From positions 181,105 to 245,104 of the forward strand of contig CT978603.1 in the NCBI GenBank assembly GCA_000063525.1: DNA of 64,000 bases. Direction: 5' to 3'. Below, in pieces: positions 19,000-27,515 of the stretch. This stretch comes from Synechococcus sp. RCC307 (GTDB lineage Bacteria > Cyanobacteriota > Cyanobacteriia > PCC-6307 > Cyanobiaceae). How positions within the stretch are numbered: the first letter of the stretch is position 1; each line of letters opens with the position of its first letter. The notes below the pieces were generated by a model that searched no databases, had not been told where the DNA came from, and worked only from the letters and a program-made list of their open reading frames with translations. The translations under genes were made by a program, and so were the position numbers.

Positions 19000-19280
19000 C
19001 TCACTTACCGTATTTTCTTGTTTGTAATCTGAGTACATTACCACGTGACAACCCTAGCTTACATTAAAATCACGTTGTCAAGCTTGGAGGCTATTATTTA
19101 TCTTTGCTTACCCTGATTATTCCTATCCGATTTAAATCCCCCTCGCTGCCGCTAATGTTCGATCTTGTCTCAATAAAAGATCAGATCATTCAGTTCAGCA
19201 ATGTTTTTACATGTTCGCCTGGATGTACGTGCTATAATAATTTGCTAAATATTTCACATCCTTTACAGAAAGTTTATTAA
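19000..19280. other. 281-bp AT-rich gap with no gene; likely promoter region
   Basis: No coding frame with support is seen. The gap precedes the tightly overlapping run of genes from 19281 onward, so it may hold their promoter. A weak inverted repeat, TGACAAC at 19046-19052 and GTTGTCA at 19074-19080, lies in the left part. Confidence 0.35.
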
Positions 19281-19982
19281 ATGGCTGGCATTCGCTTAAA
19301 GCTAAAGCGCTTATTTCTTGACGAAATTAATTCACATTTAAATCCTCAAATACCACCTATTCTTATAGCTTCTATGGGGAGATCTGGTTCTACTTTGTTA
19401 TTCGATGCAGTCGCAGAAGCTCTTATAAGTACAAGAAATCTACTCATACCTCGCGCATTTGCTAAAGCACTCATTCGTCGTGGAGGAGCATGGAATCTTC
19501 GCACAATCAGATTCTTTCCAGGTGTCGTCTACAAGACCCATGGTTTTCCTGATCATTTACCAGAAAATTTCACCGGTAAAATTATTTTTATTTATGGTGA
19601 TCCAATCGACGCTGCCTTGTCTATTATTAACTGTAGAGATAAGCTTGGTGAGATGTGGTTTTCCTCTCATTTAACTCATTTATTTGCCAAGGAATCTTTT
19701 TTGTCTGATGATAATGATCCATTTCAGTTTTCCCGTCAAATACAAAGTTGGATGAATTATCAAGGTAGTCCTGTATTGGTCCTGCGTTATGAAACATTAT
19801 GGGATTACACAAATAAAATTTCCGAATTCTTAGGTTTTAATATTAGTCTTCCCCCACGCAAGGCGCGTTCAAATATCTCAGAGTCAGAGCTAGATGTTGC
19901 CAGATATATTGATGCATATACACCTCTTCGAGCGCAAATGCTTGACCTTCCAGACGTTTATATTTATACGCCCTTGCAATGA
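19281..19982 (+). CDS. Sulfotransferase-like protein (2 of 5)
   Basis: A 233-residue protein. LIASMGRSGSTLLFDAVAEAL (near residues 29-49) carries the 5'-phosphosulfate loop. IYGDPIDAALSIINCRDK near residue 100 replaces the usual RDP with GDP in the 3'-phosphate region, which may weaken PAPS binding or indicate a divergent family. LVLRYETLWD near residue 165 is a common sulfotransferase C-terminal element. Its stop overlaps the next gene's ATG (ATGA). Probably cytosolic and acting on the polysaccharide precursor. Confidence 0.75.
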   Translation: MAGIRLKLKRLFLDEINSHLNPQIPPILIASMGRSGSTLLFDAVAEALISTRNLLIPRAFAKALIRRGGAWNLRTIRFFPGVVYKTHGFPDHLPENFTGKIIFIYGDPIDAALSIINCRDKLGEMWFSSHLTHLFAKESFLSDDNDPFQFSRQIQSWMNYQGSPVLVLRYETLWDYTNKISEFLGFNISLPPRKARSNISESELDVARYIDAYTPLRAQMLDLPDVYIYTPLQ

Positions 19983-20812
19983 ATATATTTTCATCACTGT
20001 TGCTTTTTGCTTATTTATTTCTTCCGAACTCACCTACACAATCGGTTTCCTCAACTCCTCCAGTAAAGTTTGGGATATGGGGTGTAGATAAGATTAGCCC
20101 CTCTAAAGAAAAGGATTTATTTTGTCAATTGAAAAAAGATAATTTTGACTTTATTCAGTCATACTCTTCTTTCAAGACTCATAGCTTTAAACGTTTAGAG
20201 GGTTTATTGGAAAATATTCAAGAATGTCGTATTAATGCCATCTTAGCCATCCAACCTTTTAGGAAGAATATTTTAGTGAACCCTGTTTTTAATTCAAAAC
20301 TGCAATTACTATCGCTCTATTCTCGCAATGTCCTTGTTCAAATTGCAGATGAACCTCGCAGCAAAAATCAAGTGAGATTCCTTCCGAAAATCTGTCGGCA
20401 TATAGAGAAATTTTCCCTTGATGCTCATTTGCAAGAAGGTGTCAATCCGACAATTCTACAGTGTGTTACTCAAAATGGCTTGCATTCACACCGCAAGCGG
20501 CCCAATATTAACCCTAGTCTCAAACAAATAGCTCTAAATTCACACAAACTGAGAAGGAGCCGAAAAGATATTGTTTACACGATGCGAATGTTTAATTCTG
20601 AGAATCAAAACAACTTCGTTAATGTTACTTATGAGGACGCAAAGAACGAGCTTTGCTATGTTCTTCAAAACATCAAGCCTAATAAGATTGCTTTTTATAC
20701 CTATAATAAGCGCTATAAAGGTGCAGGCATGATGCAAGATCCAGGCCTTTATAAAATAGCCACTCAGCTTGTGCTAAAATATAAAAATAACAAACTTATT
20801 TGCCAGAAATGA
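19979..20812 (+). CDS. Secreted protein of unknown function, possible TIM-barrel hydrolase-like fold
   Basis: A 277-residue protein with a signal-peptide-like N terminus (short start, hydrophobic LLLFAYLFLP, then polar residues). The mature part opens with VKFGIWGVDKISPSKEKD. It contains FDFIQSYSSF, INAILAIQPF and VLVQIADEPRS, an alternation of short hydrophobic strands and helices reminiscent of glycoside-hydrolase barrels in which a strand-end acid follows such an ADEP segment. I do not recognise the family. It overlaps sulfotransferases on both sides (ATGA junctions), so it is translated with them and may process or bind the sulfated glycan outside the membrane. Confidence 0.65.
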   Translation: MNIFSSLLLFAYLFLPNSPTQSVSSTPPVKFGIWGVDKISPSKEKDLFCQLKKDNFDFIQSYSSFKTHSFKRLEGLLENIQECRINAILAIQPFRKNILVNPVFNSKLQLLSLYSRNVLVQIADEPRSKNQVRFLPKICRHIEKFSLDAHLQEGVNPTILQCVTQNGLHSHRKRPNINPSLKQIALNSHKLRRSRKDIVYTMRMFNSENQNNFVNVTYEDAKNELCYVLQNIKPNKIAFYTYNKRYKGAGMMQDPGLYKIATQLVLKYKNNKLICQK

Positions 20813-21513
20813 TTGTTTTACAGCATTTAAGTATTGTTTTTGTTCATATACCAAAAAACGCTGGTTCTTACGTCAAGAGATCCCTTAAGTCAAATAATAA
20901 TGTTCTACGTAACCAGTTCTTTTTGGGTTTATGTTCCTCTTCTTTATCTCGCATTCAGGCGAACATCTTCAATACGCCCTCCTCGTTCACGCTGATCCAA
21001 AAGAAGGATCCCTATTCGCAGCTTAGAGCTGTTAACAGAGCTAAAAATGGACACGCGTCTTCTTCAGATTTCATACTTTATACACCTATTGTGAAACCCC
21101 AAACCTATTTGTTTGTATGGCGTGACCCGATTGCCCGCCTAGTTTCCTTTTATAATTTTGTACGTTCAAAGCCCCGGCACTATTTGTATCAATACTCGAT
21201 TCAAAGTAAAAACATATTTACCTTTTATAATCAAATGTACTCTTGTTTTGGGAGAATTAAACTCGAGTCACAATATTCAATGATCAAAGGTGCACTTAAT
21301 TCTCCTTCTTCGAAGCTTATTGCGTTGCGTCAACATTCGCTTTCCACTGATTTGTATAAGCTTCATCTTTTATACCCTGACCTACAAGTAAACTTACCTA
21401 CCAATGAAGTTAATCAGTCGCCAGTGAATACTCCTTACACGTCTGACATAGGCAATATAGGGGACTTTTGCCCAGAAGATATGCTTTTTGATCCTTCTCC
21501 CTATTATATTTAA
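20809..21513 (+). CDS. Sulfotransferase-like protein (3 of 5)
   Basis: A 234-residue protein. SIVFVHIPKNAGSYVKRSL near the N terminus is the Sulfotransfer_2-type loop (FVHIPKxAG). FVWRDPIARLVSFYNFVRS near residue 105 is a clean 3'-phosphate motif with Arg and Ser in place. The frame stays open to a TTG at 20800, but ATG 20809 makes an ATGA overlap with the previous stop and puts the loop at the usual distance from the start. Short for the family, lacking a long C-terminal tail. Of the five, this is among the most convincing by motif. Confidence 0.85.
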   Translation: MIVLQHLSIVFVHIPKNAGSYVKRSLKSNNNVLRNQFFLGLCSSSLSRIQANIFNTPSSFTLIQKKDPYSQLRAVNRAKNGHASSSDFILYTPIVKPQTYLFVWRDPIARLVSFYNFVRSKPRHYLYQYSIQSKNIFTFYNQMYSCFGRIKLESQYSMIKGALNSPSSKLIALRQHSLSTDLYKLHLLYPDLQVNLPTNEVNQSPVNTPYTSDIGNIGDFCPEDMLFDPSPYYI

Positions 21514-21515
21514 AT

Positions 21516-22784
21516 ATGTTAGTTCTATTTACTTTGTGCCTGTTTCAAGCTACTAGGTGGTTTGGCATTGAGAGAAGTATATTCTACATTTTAACATGCA
21601 TTCTTTTAGCACTTTTGATCGGCTTAATAGGTAAATATTCCATCACCAAACAGTCTACCCTGGCATTCTTATTAATTGCAACCTTTTCTTTGCCTGCAAT
21701 TATTAATTTTGCTCTTATACCAACTGTAAGTCTTTCACAGGCCCTTTTACCCTTTGTCGGCTTTCTTAAAGTCTTTCTACTTCTTCTTCTTCTTTCTAGC
21801 TTGCCTTTAACTACATCAATAAATTTTATCCACAGATTCATGCTATTCGCAACCTCATATGGATTTTTGCAGTGGATTATTTCATCACTTGGTTTCGCAC
21901 AAAGGGCGAGTTTGATCGATTCGCATTATGAAATAGTTGGGTTTTTCCCTATCTGGCGAGTGAATTCACTGTGGGGTGAAAGTCAGCATTTTTCCCAAGT
22001 ACTCGTCTTTTATCTTTTATTTTGCTTCGTCGAGAGTTCTCTTTTAAACCCCACCGAAAATATATCAAGAAAATTTGGCATTTATCTCTCCCTTTTTATG
22101 TTGGCAACAAGTGGCAGTACAACAGGTTATTTCTTAAGTCTTTTTGTCATTACTTCTCATCTTATCTTGTCTTTGACTAAACCTTTTTTGAGCAACTTAC
22201 CCTTAAGTTACTCTTCACTCCACTCCCCACTGACATCATTAAAAAAGATTTTCCATTTCATCCTTCGAAAGCAATATTTCTTTTTGTTATTGACAGTTTT
22301 TTTTGCTTTTACTGTATTTGTGTCCACTTCTGATGCTCTTCTTCGTCAGTTTGCAAAGCAATCTAGTAGAGCGAGTCTAGTTGCTTCTTTTATATTGGAT
22401 ACAAATAATCTATCAACTGGTTCTAGTGGCTGGGACTCTGGTACTCGTGCTCAATCTTTAATTCGCGCCAAAGATTATTTATCGAATCCTTCTAAGCTTC
22501 CACAATATTCTCCTGAGCTTGCCACAAAATCCAAAGATGGGTTTTTACTTAACTTTGTCAGGTTTGGATTTATTGGTTCTTTCATGGTTACTATCTCACT
22601 TTTAATAGTATGTTATATATATAATTTTGACCCTTTAATGTCGTTGGGATTCCTCGCTTTAGTCTTAATATTTTGGTTTCGCGGTGAAACAATTAATGCT
22701 ACATCTTTTCAATTTGGCTTGGTTCTCTCTCTTTTCATGCTCTCATTCAAATATGGCAATTCTCGTGTTCCAGCTAGAAACTAA
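21516..22784 (+). CDS. Wzy-like polysaccharide polymerase / O-antigen ligase family membrane protein
   Basis: A 422-residue, very hydrophobic protein with about ten predicted membrane helices and a larger loop between about residues 275 and 345 (containing SSGWDSGTRAQSLIRA). That layout, many helices plus one large late periplasmic loop, fits Wzy/WaaL-type proteins, whose sequence is otherwise poorly conserved. The SxxxDSGTRxxSxxxA pattern in the loop resembles the Arg-bearing loop of O-antigen polymerases. It would join lipid-linked repeat units on the periplasmic side. It starts 2 bases after the preceding sulfotransferase stop. Confidence 0.78.
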   Translation: MLVLFTLCLFQATRWFGIERSIFYILTCILLALLIGLIGKYSITKQSTLAFLLIATFSLPAIINFALIPTVSLSQALLPFVGFLKVFLLLLLLSSLPLTTSINFIHRFMLFATSYGFLQWIISSLGFAQRASLIDSHYEIVGFFPIWRVNSLWGESQHFSQVLVFYLLFCFVESSLLNPTENISRKFGIYLSLFMLATSGSTTGYFLSLFVITSHLILSLTKPFLSNLPLSYSSLHSPLTSLKKIFHFILRKQYFFLLLTVFFAFTVFVSTSDALLRQFAKQSSRASLVASFILDTNNLSTGSSGWDSGTRAQSLIRAKDYLSNPSKLPQYSPELATKSKDGFLLNFVRFGFIGSFMVTISLLIVCYIYNFDPLMSLGFLALVLIFWFRGETINATSFQFGLVLSLFMLSFKYGNSRVPARN

Positions 22785-22787
22785 TTT

Positions 22788-23735
22788 ATGACCGTTTCAT
22801 TAATCACTGGCTGTCATCGTTCTGGGTCCACATGGCTTGGTAAAACTATTTGTTATGCTTCAAACTCTATCTACTTTTGGGAGCCTTTCAATTTAAACTC
22901 GCCTCAATTGTATAAATCTTTAATCTCTAGTTCCTTGAACAATAACAAATATTGGTATCCTTTCCTTCCATCTACTCATCAATTTTGGCCTGATTTGATT
23001 CGTGTTTGCAGCAAGCGTCGTCTTTTGTATTCTAATATCTCCTTTTCTGATTTTTTTGCTGATAGTCCAAAGCGTACTCTTTTTGCGCTTAAAAAAGCTG
23101 TGGCGCTGCAGTTTTCTTTGCTCACTGGTGGAAATATTGTTATTAAAGATCCTTTGATGCTATTTTCAGTTGAACCTGCGCTTGAGTCATCTGCTGTAGA
23201 TAACGTTGTAATTTTAACTCGAGACCCTAGAGCCTTCTACACCAGCGTGAAAAAAGCAAATTGGGCTTTTGATTTTTCACACCTTCTTCCTGTTACAAGC
23301 ACTTATCCACATTTATTTAAGTATCACAACTTAGTGACTCACAAGTCAATTCAGGGTTCGTTACTTGATCTCGAATCTGTCTCCCTGCTTTGGAACATCT
23401 TGCATGAGCATATTTTGTATCTCTCCAATTTATCCCTAGTGACATTATTTAAATACGAAGACATTTGTGCTGATCCCGAATCTTTTTTCCCTTCTATCGC
23501 ACAGTCGCTTTTTGGAAACGATTTCACTTTTAATCAAGAAGCATTCTCAGCGTATCTTCTAGGCTTGAAGGATCAGCCCTCCACTCCTGAAGATAAAAAG
23601 GGAGTGCAAATGGTTAGACGTGGTGAGTCCAAGGCTATTTCTAAGCTTTGGCTTAATCGTATTTCGGAAACTGAATCACTCTCGATATATAATAGCTGCC
23701 ATAAGTTGATGAACTTTTTTGGCTATAGTCGATGA
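22788..23735 (+). CDS. Sulfotransferase-like protein (4 of 5)
   Basis: A 315-residue protein, the longest of the five. LITGCHRSGSTWLGKTI at residues 5-21 is the 5'-phosphosulfate loop, followed by YFWEPFN, common in glycan sulfotransferases. VILTRDPRAFYTSVKKA near residue 145 is the 3'-phosphate motif with RDP and Ser. LVTLFKYEDICADPESFFP is the usual C-terminal RYEDL-like element. All the landmark motifs of a PAPS-dependent carbohydrate sulfotransferase are present. ATGA overlap with the next gene. Confidence 0.88.
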   Translation: MTVSLITGCHRSGSTWLGKTICYASNSIYFWEPFNLNSPQLYKSLISSSLNNNKYWYPFLPSTHQFWPDLIRVCSKRRLLYSNISFSDFFADSPKRTLFALKKAVALQFSLLTGGNIVIKDPLMLFSVEPALESSAVDNVVILTRDPRAFYTSVKKANWAFDFSHLLPVTSTYPHLFKYHNLVTHKSIQGSLLDLESVSLLWNILHEHILYLSNLSLVTLFKYEDICADPESFFPSIAQSLFGNDFTFNQEAFSAYLLGLKDQPSTPEDKKGVQMVRRGESKAISKLWLNRISETESLSIYNSCHKLMNFFGYSR

Positions 23736-24499
23736 CAGCTACCCTTTTTCTTTGTTGTCCATCTTTGAGCTTCTCAGGGAGCACAGCTCGTACAGCTAAT
23801 TCATTTAACCGTCTAAAAAACCTTCTTAGTGTGTTTGATATTTCAGTCAAAACACTCTTTCTTTCTTCTGATCAGAATGATCTTGCTTCTGCTGAGGCGC
23901 ACTCATACTTCGACTATATATTTTTTTCTCCATGTGAAGGAGTTTATGCAGCTTTCAATGCAGCCATCAAAAAATCCCTCAGTCTTTCTGCTGATTGGAT
24001 ATGGCTTTTGGGAGAAGGAGATACAATTTTATGTGAACGTCTAGACTTGTCTATTTTGTCCCAAAATCTTTCCTTGGGATCGCATATATTGATGATGAAC
24101 ATGTTCGTGGGTGATAGAAAACTAAGGTGCAAACTAAAAGAAGCTTTCCCATCTCCGTTGTTTAGTCTTGATACAATGAGATTTAACCATCCTGCATCTA
24201 TTATTTCTGCAAATGCTTATTCTATCAATGGCTTGTACTCACTTGATTATAAGGTTGTCTCTGACTATTATTGGTTGCACAAGGCTTGTGCTGCCAATCT
24301 ATCGATTACCCATTTGCCTTTTGTATCCGTCTACCATGAATTAGGTGGCATTTCTACCTCCTCAGGTAAATCGCGTTTTTTCGAGCATTATCAATGTTTG
24401 CTTGCTTTAAACAGAGTATATGGTTTTTCCTTTTCTGTTTTCTTTGCGCTCATTTTTCGTTTAACAAGGTGTCTTGTTTCTAGTTTTTTCGCTAAATGA
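23732..24499 (+). CDS. Glycosyltransferase family 2, WcaE-like
   Basis: A 255-residue protein. SPCEGVYAAFNAAIKKSLS near residue 70 followed by WIWLLGEGD parallels the (K/E)G(I/V)YDAMNKGI...LNAGD signature of WcaE/colanic-type GT2 enzymes; GEGD would be the metal-binding position. The N-terminal strand is atypical (MTATLFLCCPSLSFSGS), with no obvious VxxPxYN start. The gene overlaps both neighbours by 4 bp. Rich in Ser, Phe and Leu like the rest of this T-rich sub-block. Confidence 0.75.
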   Translation: MTATLFLCCPSLSFSGSTARTANSFNRLKNLLSVFDISVKTLFLSSDQNDLASAEAHSYFDYIFFSPCEGVYAAFNAAIKKSLSLSADWIWLLGEGDTILCERLDLSILSQNLSLGSHILMMNMFVGDRKLRCKLKEAFPSPLFSLDTMRFNHPASIISANAYSINGLYSLDYKVVSDYYWLHKACAANLSITHLPFVSVYHELGGISTSSGKSRFFEHYQCLLALNRVYGFSFSVFFALIFRLTRCLVSSFFAK

Positions 24500-25566
24500 C
24501 TAAATATTCATTTGTTATCCTGACATGTTCTTCCCCATGGCATGGGCGAGGTGGCGCCTCACGTGTCATATCTTCTTATATAGATTTTTATACTCGAAAA
24601 AAAGTGCCTCTGAAGATATGTTTGTTCCATTTTATGCATAAATATCGCCTTTTTCGCGTACTACCTTCTCTCAAATCATTATTTTATGCCTTAACCCTGC
24701 TATTTTGTAGGCAGCCCTATGCCATACATCATCATCATACTTCTTTGTATGATCTAGGATTTTTGTTCTTATTTAAACTATTTTCCTTTTCTGGCCGCGA
24801 CCGTATTGCTATAACCTTACACAATCCTAAACATTTTGTTGAATCGTCTTCCTTGTTTAGAACTTTTCATTTTTCTCTTGTTAGGTTTTGTGCCAAGCAC
24901 TTACATTTTTTAAATTCTCAAGATCAGTCAACCTTTACCCGTAATCACTTCCTTTGTCTTCCCATTTTCGATTGTGTTTCAGTTGTAAGCTCCAATCCTC
25001 TTTCTAATCGCTCTTTAATTGAGCTTCGTCTGTTACTGGATTCCGACACATATTGTTTGACGGATGCTGACATTTATCTCGGTGTCATGGCTGTTTTGAG
25101 GCCTGGCAAGAGAATTGACTTGTGTATTAAAGCTCTAGTCCAATTGCCACCAACCTTTAAACTCTTGATTGCGGGAGAAGGCTCCGACATGCAAATTCTT
25201 ATTAAATTAGTCCAATCGTTAAATCTCAGCGATAGAGTTCAATTTTTGGGGTGGCTTGACGACGACCAAAAGCCTTGCTTTTTTAGTCAAGTTGATCTTT
25301 TCCTTAATGCTTCTCAATTTGACACTCAATCACTTGTTTTTCTTGAGTCATTGACTCACTCGACTCCTGTCATATCCGTGCCAAATCCCATTTTCTTGGA
25401 AATATATCCTCCTTCCCCGTGTATTTATTACTCCTCTGCTTTTACCGTTGAGGCTTTTTCTAAGGCTGTCCAATCTGCGGCTCATTCGGTCTTTAGTTTT
25501 TCGCAAACAGCAAATACACTTCTGGAGCGAGATTCTGTTAAGGTTTTCCCATTTCCTTGTCGTTAG
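24496..25566 (+). CDS. Glycosyltransferase family 4
   Basis: A 356-residue GT-B protein. The N terminus has HGRGGASRVISSYIDFY, a glycine-rich acceptor loop. The C-terminal domain has VMAVLRPGKRIDLCIKAL, then LLIAGEGSDMQILIKLV, FLGWLDD and a final FDTQSLVFLESLTHSTPVIS segment in which FDTQSLVFLE stands for the E-x7-E motif with one Glu replaced. That change leaves some doubt about the catalytic details. It likely extends the glycan repeat unit. Confidence 0.82.
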   Translation: MTKYSFVILTCSSPWHGRGGASRVISSYIDFYTRKKVPLKICLFHFMHKYRLFRVLPSLKSLFYALTLLFCRQPYAIHHHHTSLYDLGFLFLFKLFSFSGRDRIAITLHNPKHFVESSSLFRTFHFSLVRFCAKHLHFLNSQDQSTFTRNHFLCLPIFDCVSVVSSNPLSNRSLIELRLLLDSDTYCLTDADIYLGVMAVLRPGKRIDLCIKALVQLPPTFKLLIAGEGSDMQILIKLVQSLNLSDRVQFLGWLDDDQKPCFFSQVDLFLNASQFDTQSLVFLESLTHSTPVISVPNPIFLEIYPPSPCIYYSSAFTVEAFSKAVQSAAHSVFSFSQTANTLLERDSVKVFPFPCR

Positions 25567-25569
25567 GTT

Positions 25570-26268
25570 GTGGCTTTTGCTAGGCGTTCATCTCTGATCA
25601 CCTCTGTCAAGCTTCTGGATAGAATTAATGCGTCTATTTCTTATCCTAATCTTCTGAAGCTTGATGAGTCCAGGGCGATTGTGGATATCCCCAAGTCTGG
25701 TTCAAGTTTTCTGAAATCATTTCTCATATCCTCGGGTCAAGCTCGCATTTCCATATCACCTGATCTCCCACATACTGCTGTCTTCTCCAGAATACCTCGA
25801 CTGACATTTTTGAGTGCTTTTTCAATTCATGCTTTTTTGAGAGACCCTATCGAAAGATTTTGTTCTGTTGTGCGCGAGAAAATTGTCTTTAACTCCCATT
25901 ATCGTTCTGGTTGGTCTCCTTACCTTCTGTCTTTTGGTAAAAATGTTTACTCTTTGAATGACGTTGACAAAATGATATCGGACTTTGTGAATGCCCCCCT
26001 TTCAGTACTTGATAAGCACATCCGACCCCAATCATTTTTTCTTGCACCCTATTTTTCTTCCTCTCGATTTTCTCTAGCCAATTCCTCCTCTATTCGTCCA
26101 TTTTTGATTGACTGCGGCTTCAAGCCTGACACCTTTGCTTCTGAGGCAGTTTCTCTGGTCACTGATCGTACATTATTTCAACCTACTGATTTGTCTTTAA
26201 AGTCCCTTGACCTGTTAAGGCTTTTTTACCGTTCTGATTACGAACTTATGGATATAATCGGTTTTTAG
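25570..26268 (+). CDS. Sulfotransferase-like protein (5 of 5)
   Basis: A 232-residue protein starting at GTG 25570, 3 bases after the previous stop. AIVDIPKSGSSFLKSFLIS (about residues 36-54) is the phosphosulfate loop (PKSGSS), and AFLRDPIERFCSVVREK near residue 95 is the 3'-phosphate motif with RDP and Ser. IRPQSFFLAPY near residue 155 matches the HxxPQ region of Sulfotransfer_2 proteins. Start choice is uncertain because no ATG lies near; TTG 25568 is out of frame. Confidence 0.8.
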   Translation: MAFARRSSLITSVKLLDRINASISYPNLLKLDESRAIVDIPKSGSSFLKSFLISSGQARISISPDLPHTAVFSRIPRLTFLSAFSIHAFLRDPIERFCSVVREKIVFNSHYRSGWSPYLLSFGKNVYSLNDVDKMISDFVNAPLSVLDKHIRPQSFFLAPYFSSSRFSLANSSSIRPFLIDCGFKPDTFASEAVSLVTDRTLFQPTDLSLKSLDLLRLFYRSDYELMDIIGF

Positions 26269-26278
26269 CCAAATTTTG

Positions 26279-27475
26279 ATGAAGGTCCTGGTCCTTGGTG
26301 GTGACGGCTTTTGCGGCTGGCCATGCGCCGTGAATTTGGCCGATCAGGGCCACGACGTTCTGATCGTTGACAACCTCAGCCGCCGCAAGATCGACATCGA
26401 TCTGGAGGTGGAATCCCTAACCCCAATCACCAACATTGGTGAGCGCCTCAAGGCCTGGAGTGAGATCGGCGGCAAACCGATGCGCTTTGTCCACCTGGAC
26501 ATCGCCCATGAGTACCAGCGGCTCCTGGATCTGCTTCTCGAGGAGAAGCCCGACTCGGTGGTGCATTTCGCCGAGCAACGCGCTGCCCCCTATTCGATGA
26601 AGAGCAGCGCCACCAAGCGCTACACCGTCGATAACAACGTCAACGGCACCCACAACCTGCTGGCCGCCATCGTTGAAAGTGGCCTCGATATTCACGTGGT
26701 GCACCTCGGCACCATGGGGGTCTACGGCTATGGCTCCCACCGCGGCGCCACCATCCCCGAGGGCTACCTGAAGGTGGAAGTGCCACAGCCCGATGGCAGC
26801 CGTTTTGAGGAGGAGATCCTCCACCCCGCCAGCCCGGGCAGCGTCTATCACATGACCAAGACGCTGGATCAGCTGCTCTTCCTCTACTACAACAAAAACG
26901 ATCAGGTCCGCATCACCGATCTGCACCAGGGCATCGTTTGGGGCACCAACACTGAAGCCACCGACCGCGATCCACGCTTGACCAATCGCTTTGATTACGA
27001 CGGCGACTACGGCACGGTCTTGAACCGCTTCTTGATGCAGGCGGCCATTGGCTACCCCCTGACCGTGCATGGCACCGGCGGCCAGACCCGCGCCTTCATC
27101 CACATCCGCGACTCGGTGCGCTGCGTGCAGCTGGCCTTGGACAACCCTCCGGTCAAAGGCGAGCGGGTCAAGATCTTCAACCAGATGACCGAAAGCCATC
27201 AGGTGGGAGAACTGGCCAAGAAGGTGGCCGCACTTACCGGCGCGCAGGTCAACAACCTGCCCAATCCCCGCAATGAAGCGGTGGAAAACGATCTGATCGT
27301 GGACAACCGCTGCTTCATTGAGCTGGGCCTCAATCCCACAACCCTCGATGATGGGTTGCTGAAGGAAGTGGTGGAGATCGCCACCCGTTATGCCGACCGC
27401 TGCGACCGCAACCGGATCCTCTGCACGTCTGCCTGGACCAAAACCCAAGAACAGGCCATTCGTGCAGGCTCATGA
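26279..27475 (+). CDS. sqdB: UDP-sulfoquinovose synthase
   Basis: A 398-residue enzyme that combines UDP-glucose and sulfite into UDP-sulfoquinovose, the head-group donor of the thylakoid lipid SQDG. Diagnostic parts are VLGGDGFCGWPCAVNL (NAD fold), GTMGVYGYG, YHMTKTLDQLLF (the YxxxK pair) and TDLHQGIVWG. ATG 26279 starts the protein at the family's usual MKVLVLGGDG. The gene is clearly GC-rich while both neighbours are AT-rich, so its codon use belongs to the chromosome backbone. The usual partner sqdX is not found in this window. A long open frame on the opposite strand is a by-product of its GC3 bias. Confidence 0.96.
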   Translation: MKVLVLGGDGFCGWPCAVNLADQGHDVLIVDNLSRRKIDIDLEVESLTPITNIGERLKAWSEIGGKPMRFVHLDIAHEYQRLLDLLLEEKPDSVVHFAEQRAAPYSMKSSATKRYTVDNNVNGTHNLLAAIVESGLDIHVVHLGTMGVYGYGSHRGATIPEGYLKVEVPQPDGSRFEEEILHPASPGSVYHMTKTLDQLLFLYYNKNDQVRITDLHQGIVWGTNTEATDRDPRLTNRFDYDGDYGTVLNRFLMQAAIGYPLTVHGTGGQTRAFIHIRDSVRCVQLALDNPPVKGERVKIFNQMTESHQVGELAKKVAALTGAQVNNLPNPRNEAVENDLIVDNRCFIELGLNPTTLDDGLLKEVVEIATRYADRCDRNRILCTSAWTKTQEQAIRAGS

Positions 27476-27515
27476 CCTTGACTTCTTAAATCTCTGATAA
27501 TTCCCCCTTCGTTTT

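Noticed and set aside
19046-19080. Inverted repeat TGACAAC / GTTGTCA in the gap before the second sulfotransferase
   Set aside because: Only seven bases with a 21-base spacer in AT-rich DNA; I cannot tell it from chance, and no regulator is suggested.
26417-27448. 343-codon open frame opposite sqdB
   Set aside because: It lies wholly antisense to a certain gene, its translation is low-complexity (Ala, Val, Gly, His, Asp) with no domain, and the high GC3 of sqdB explains the lack of stops.
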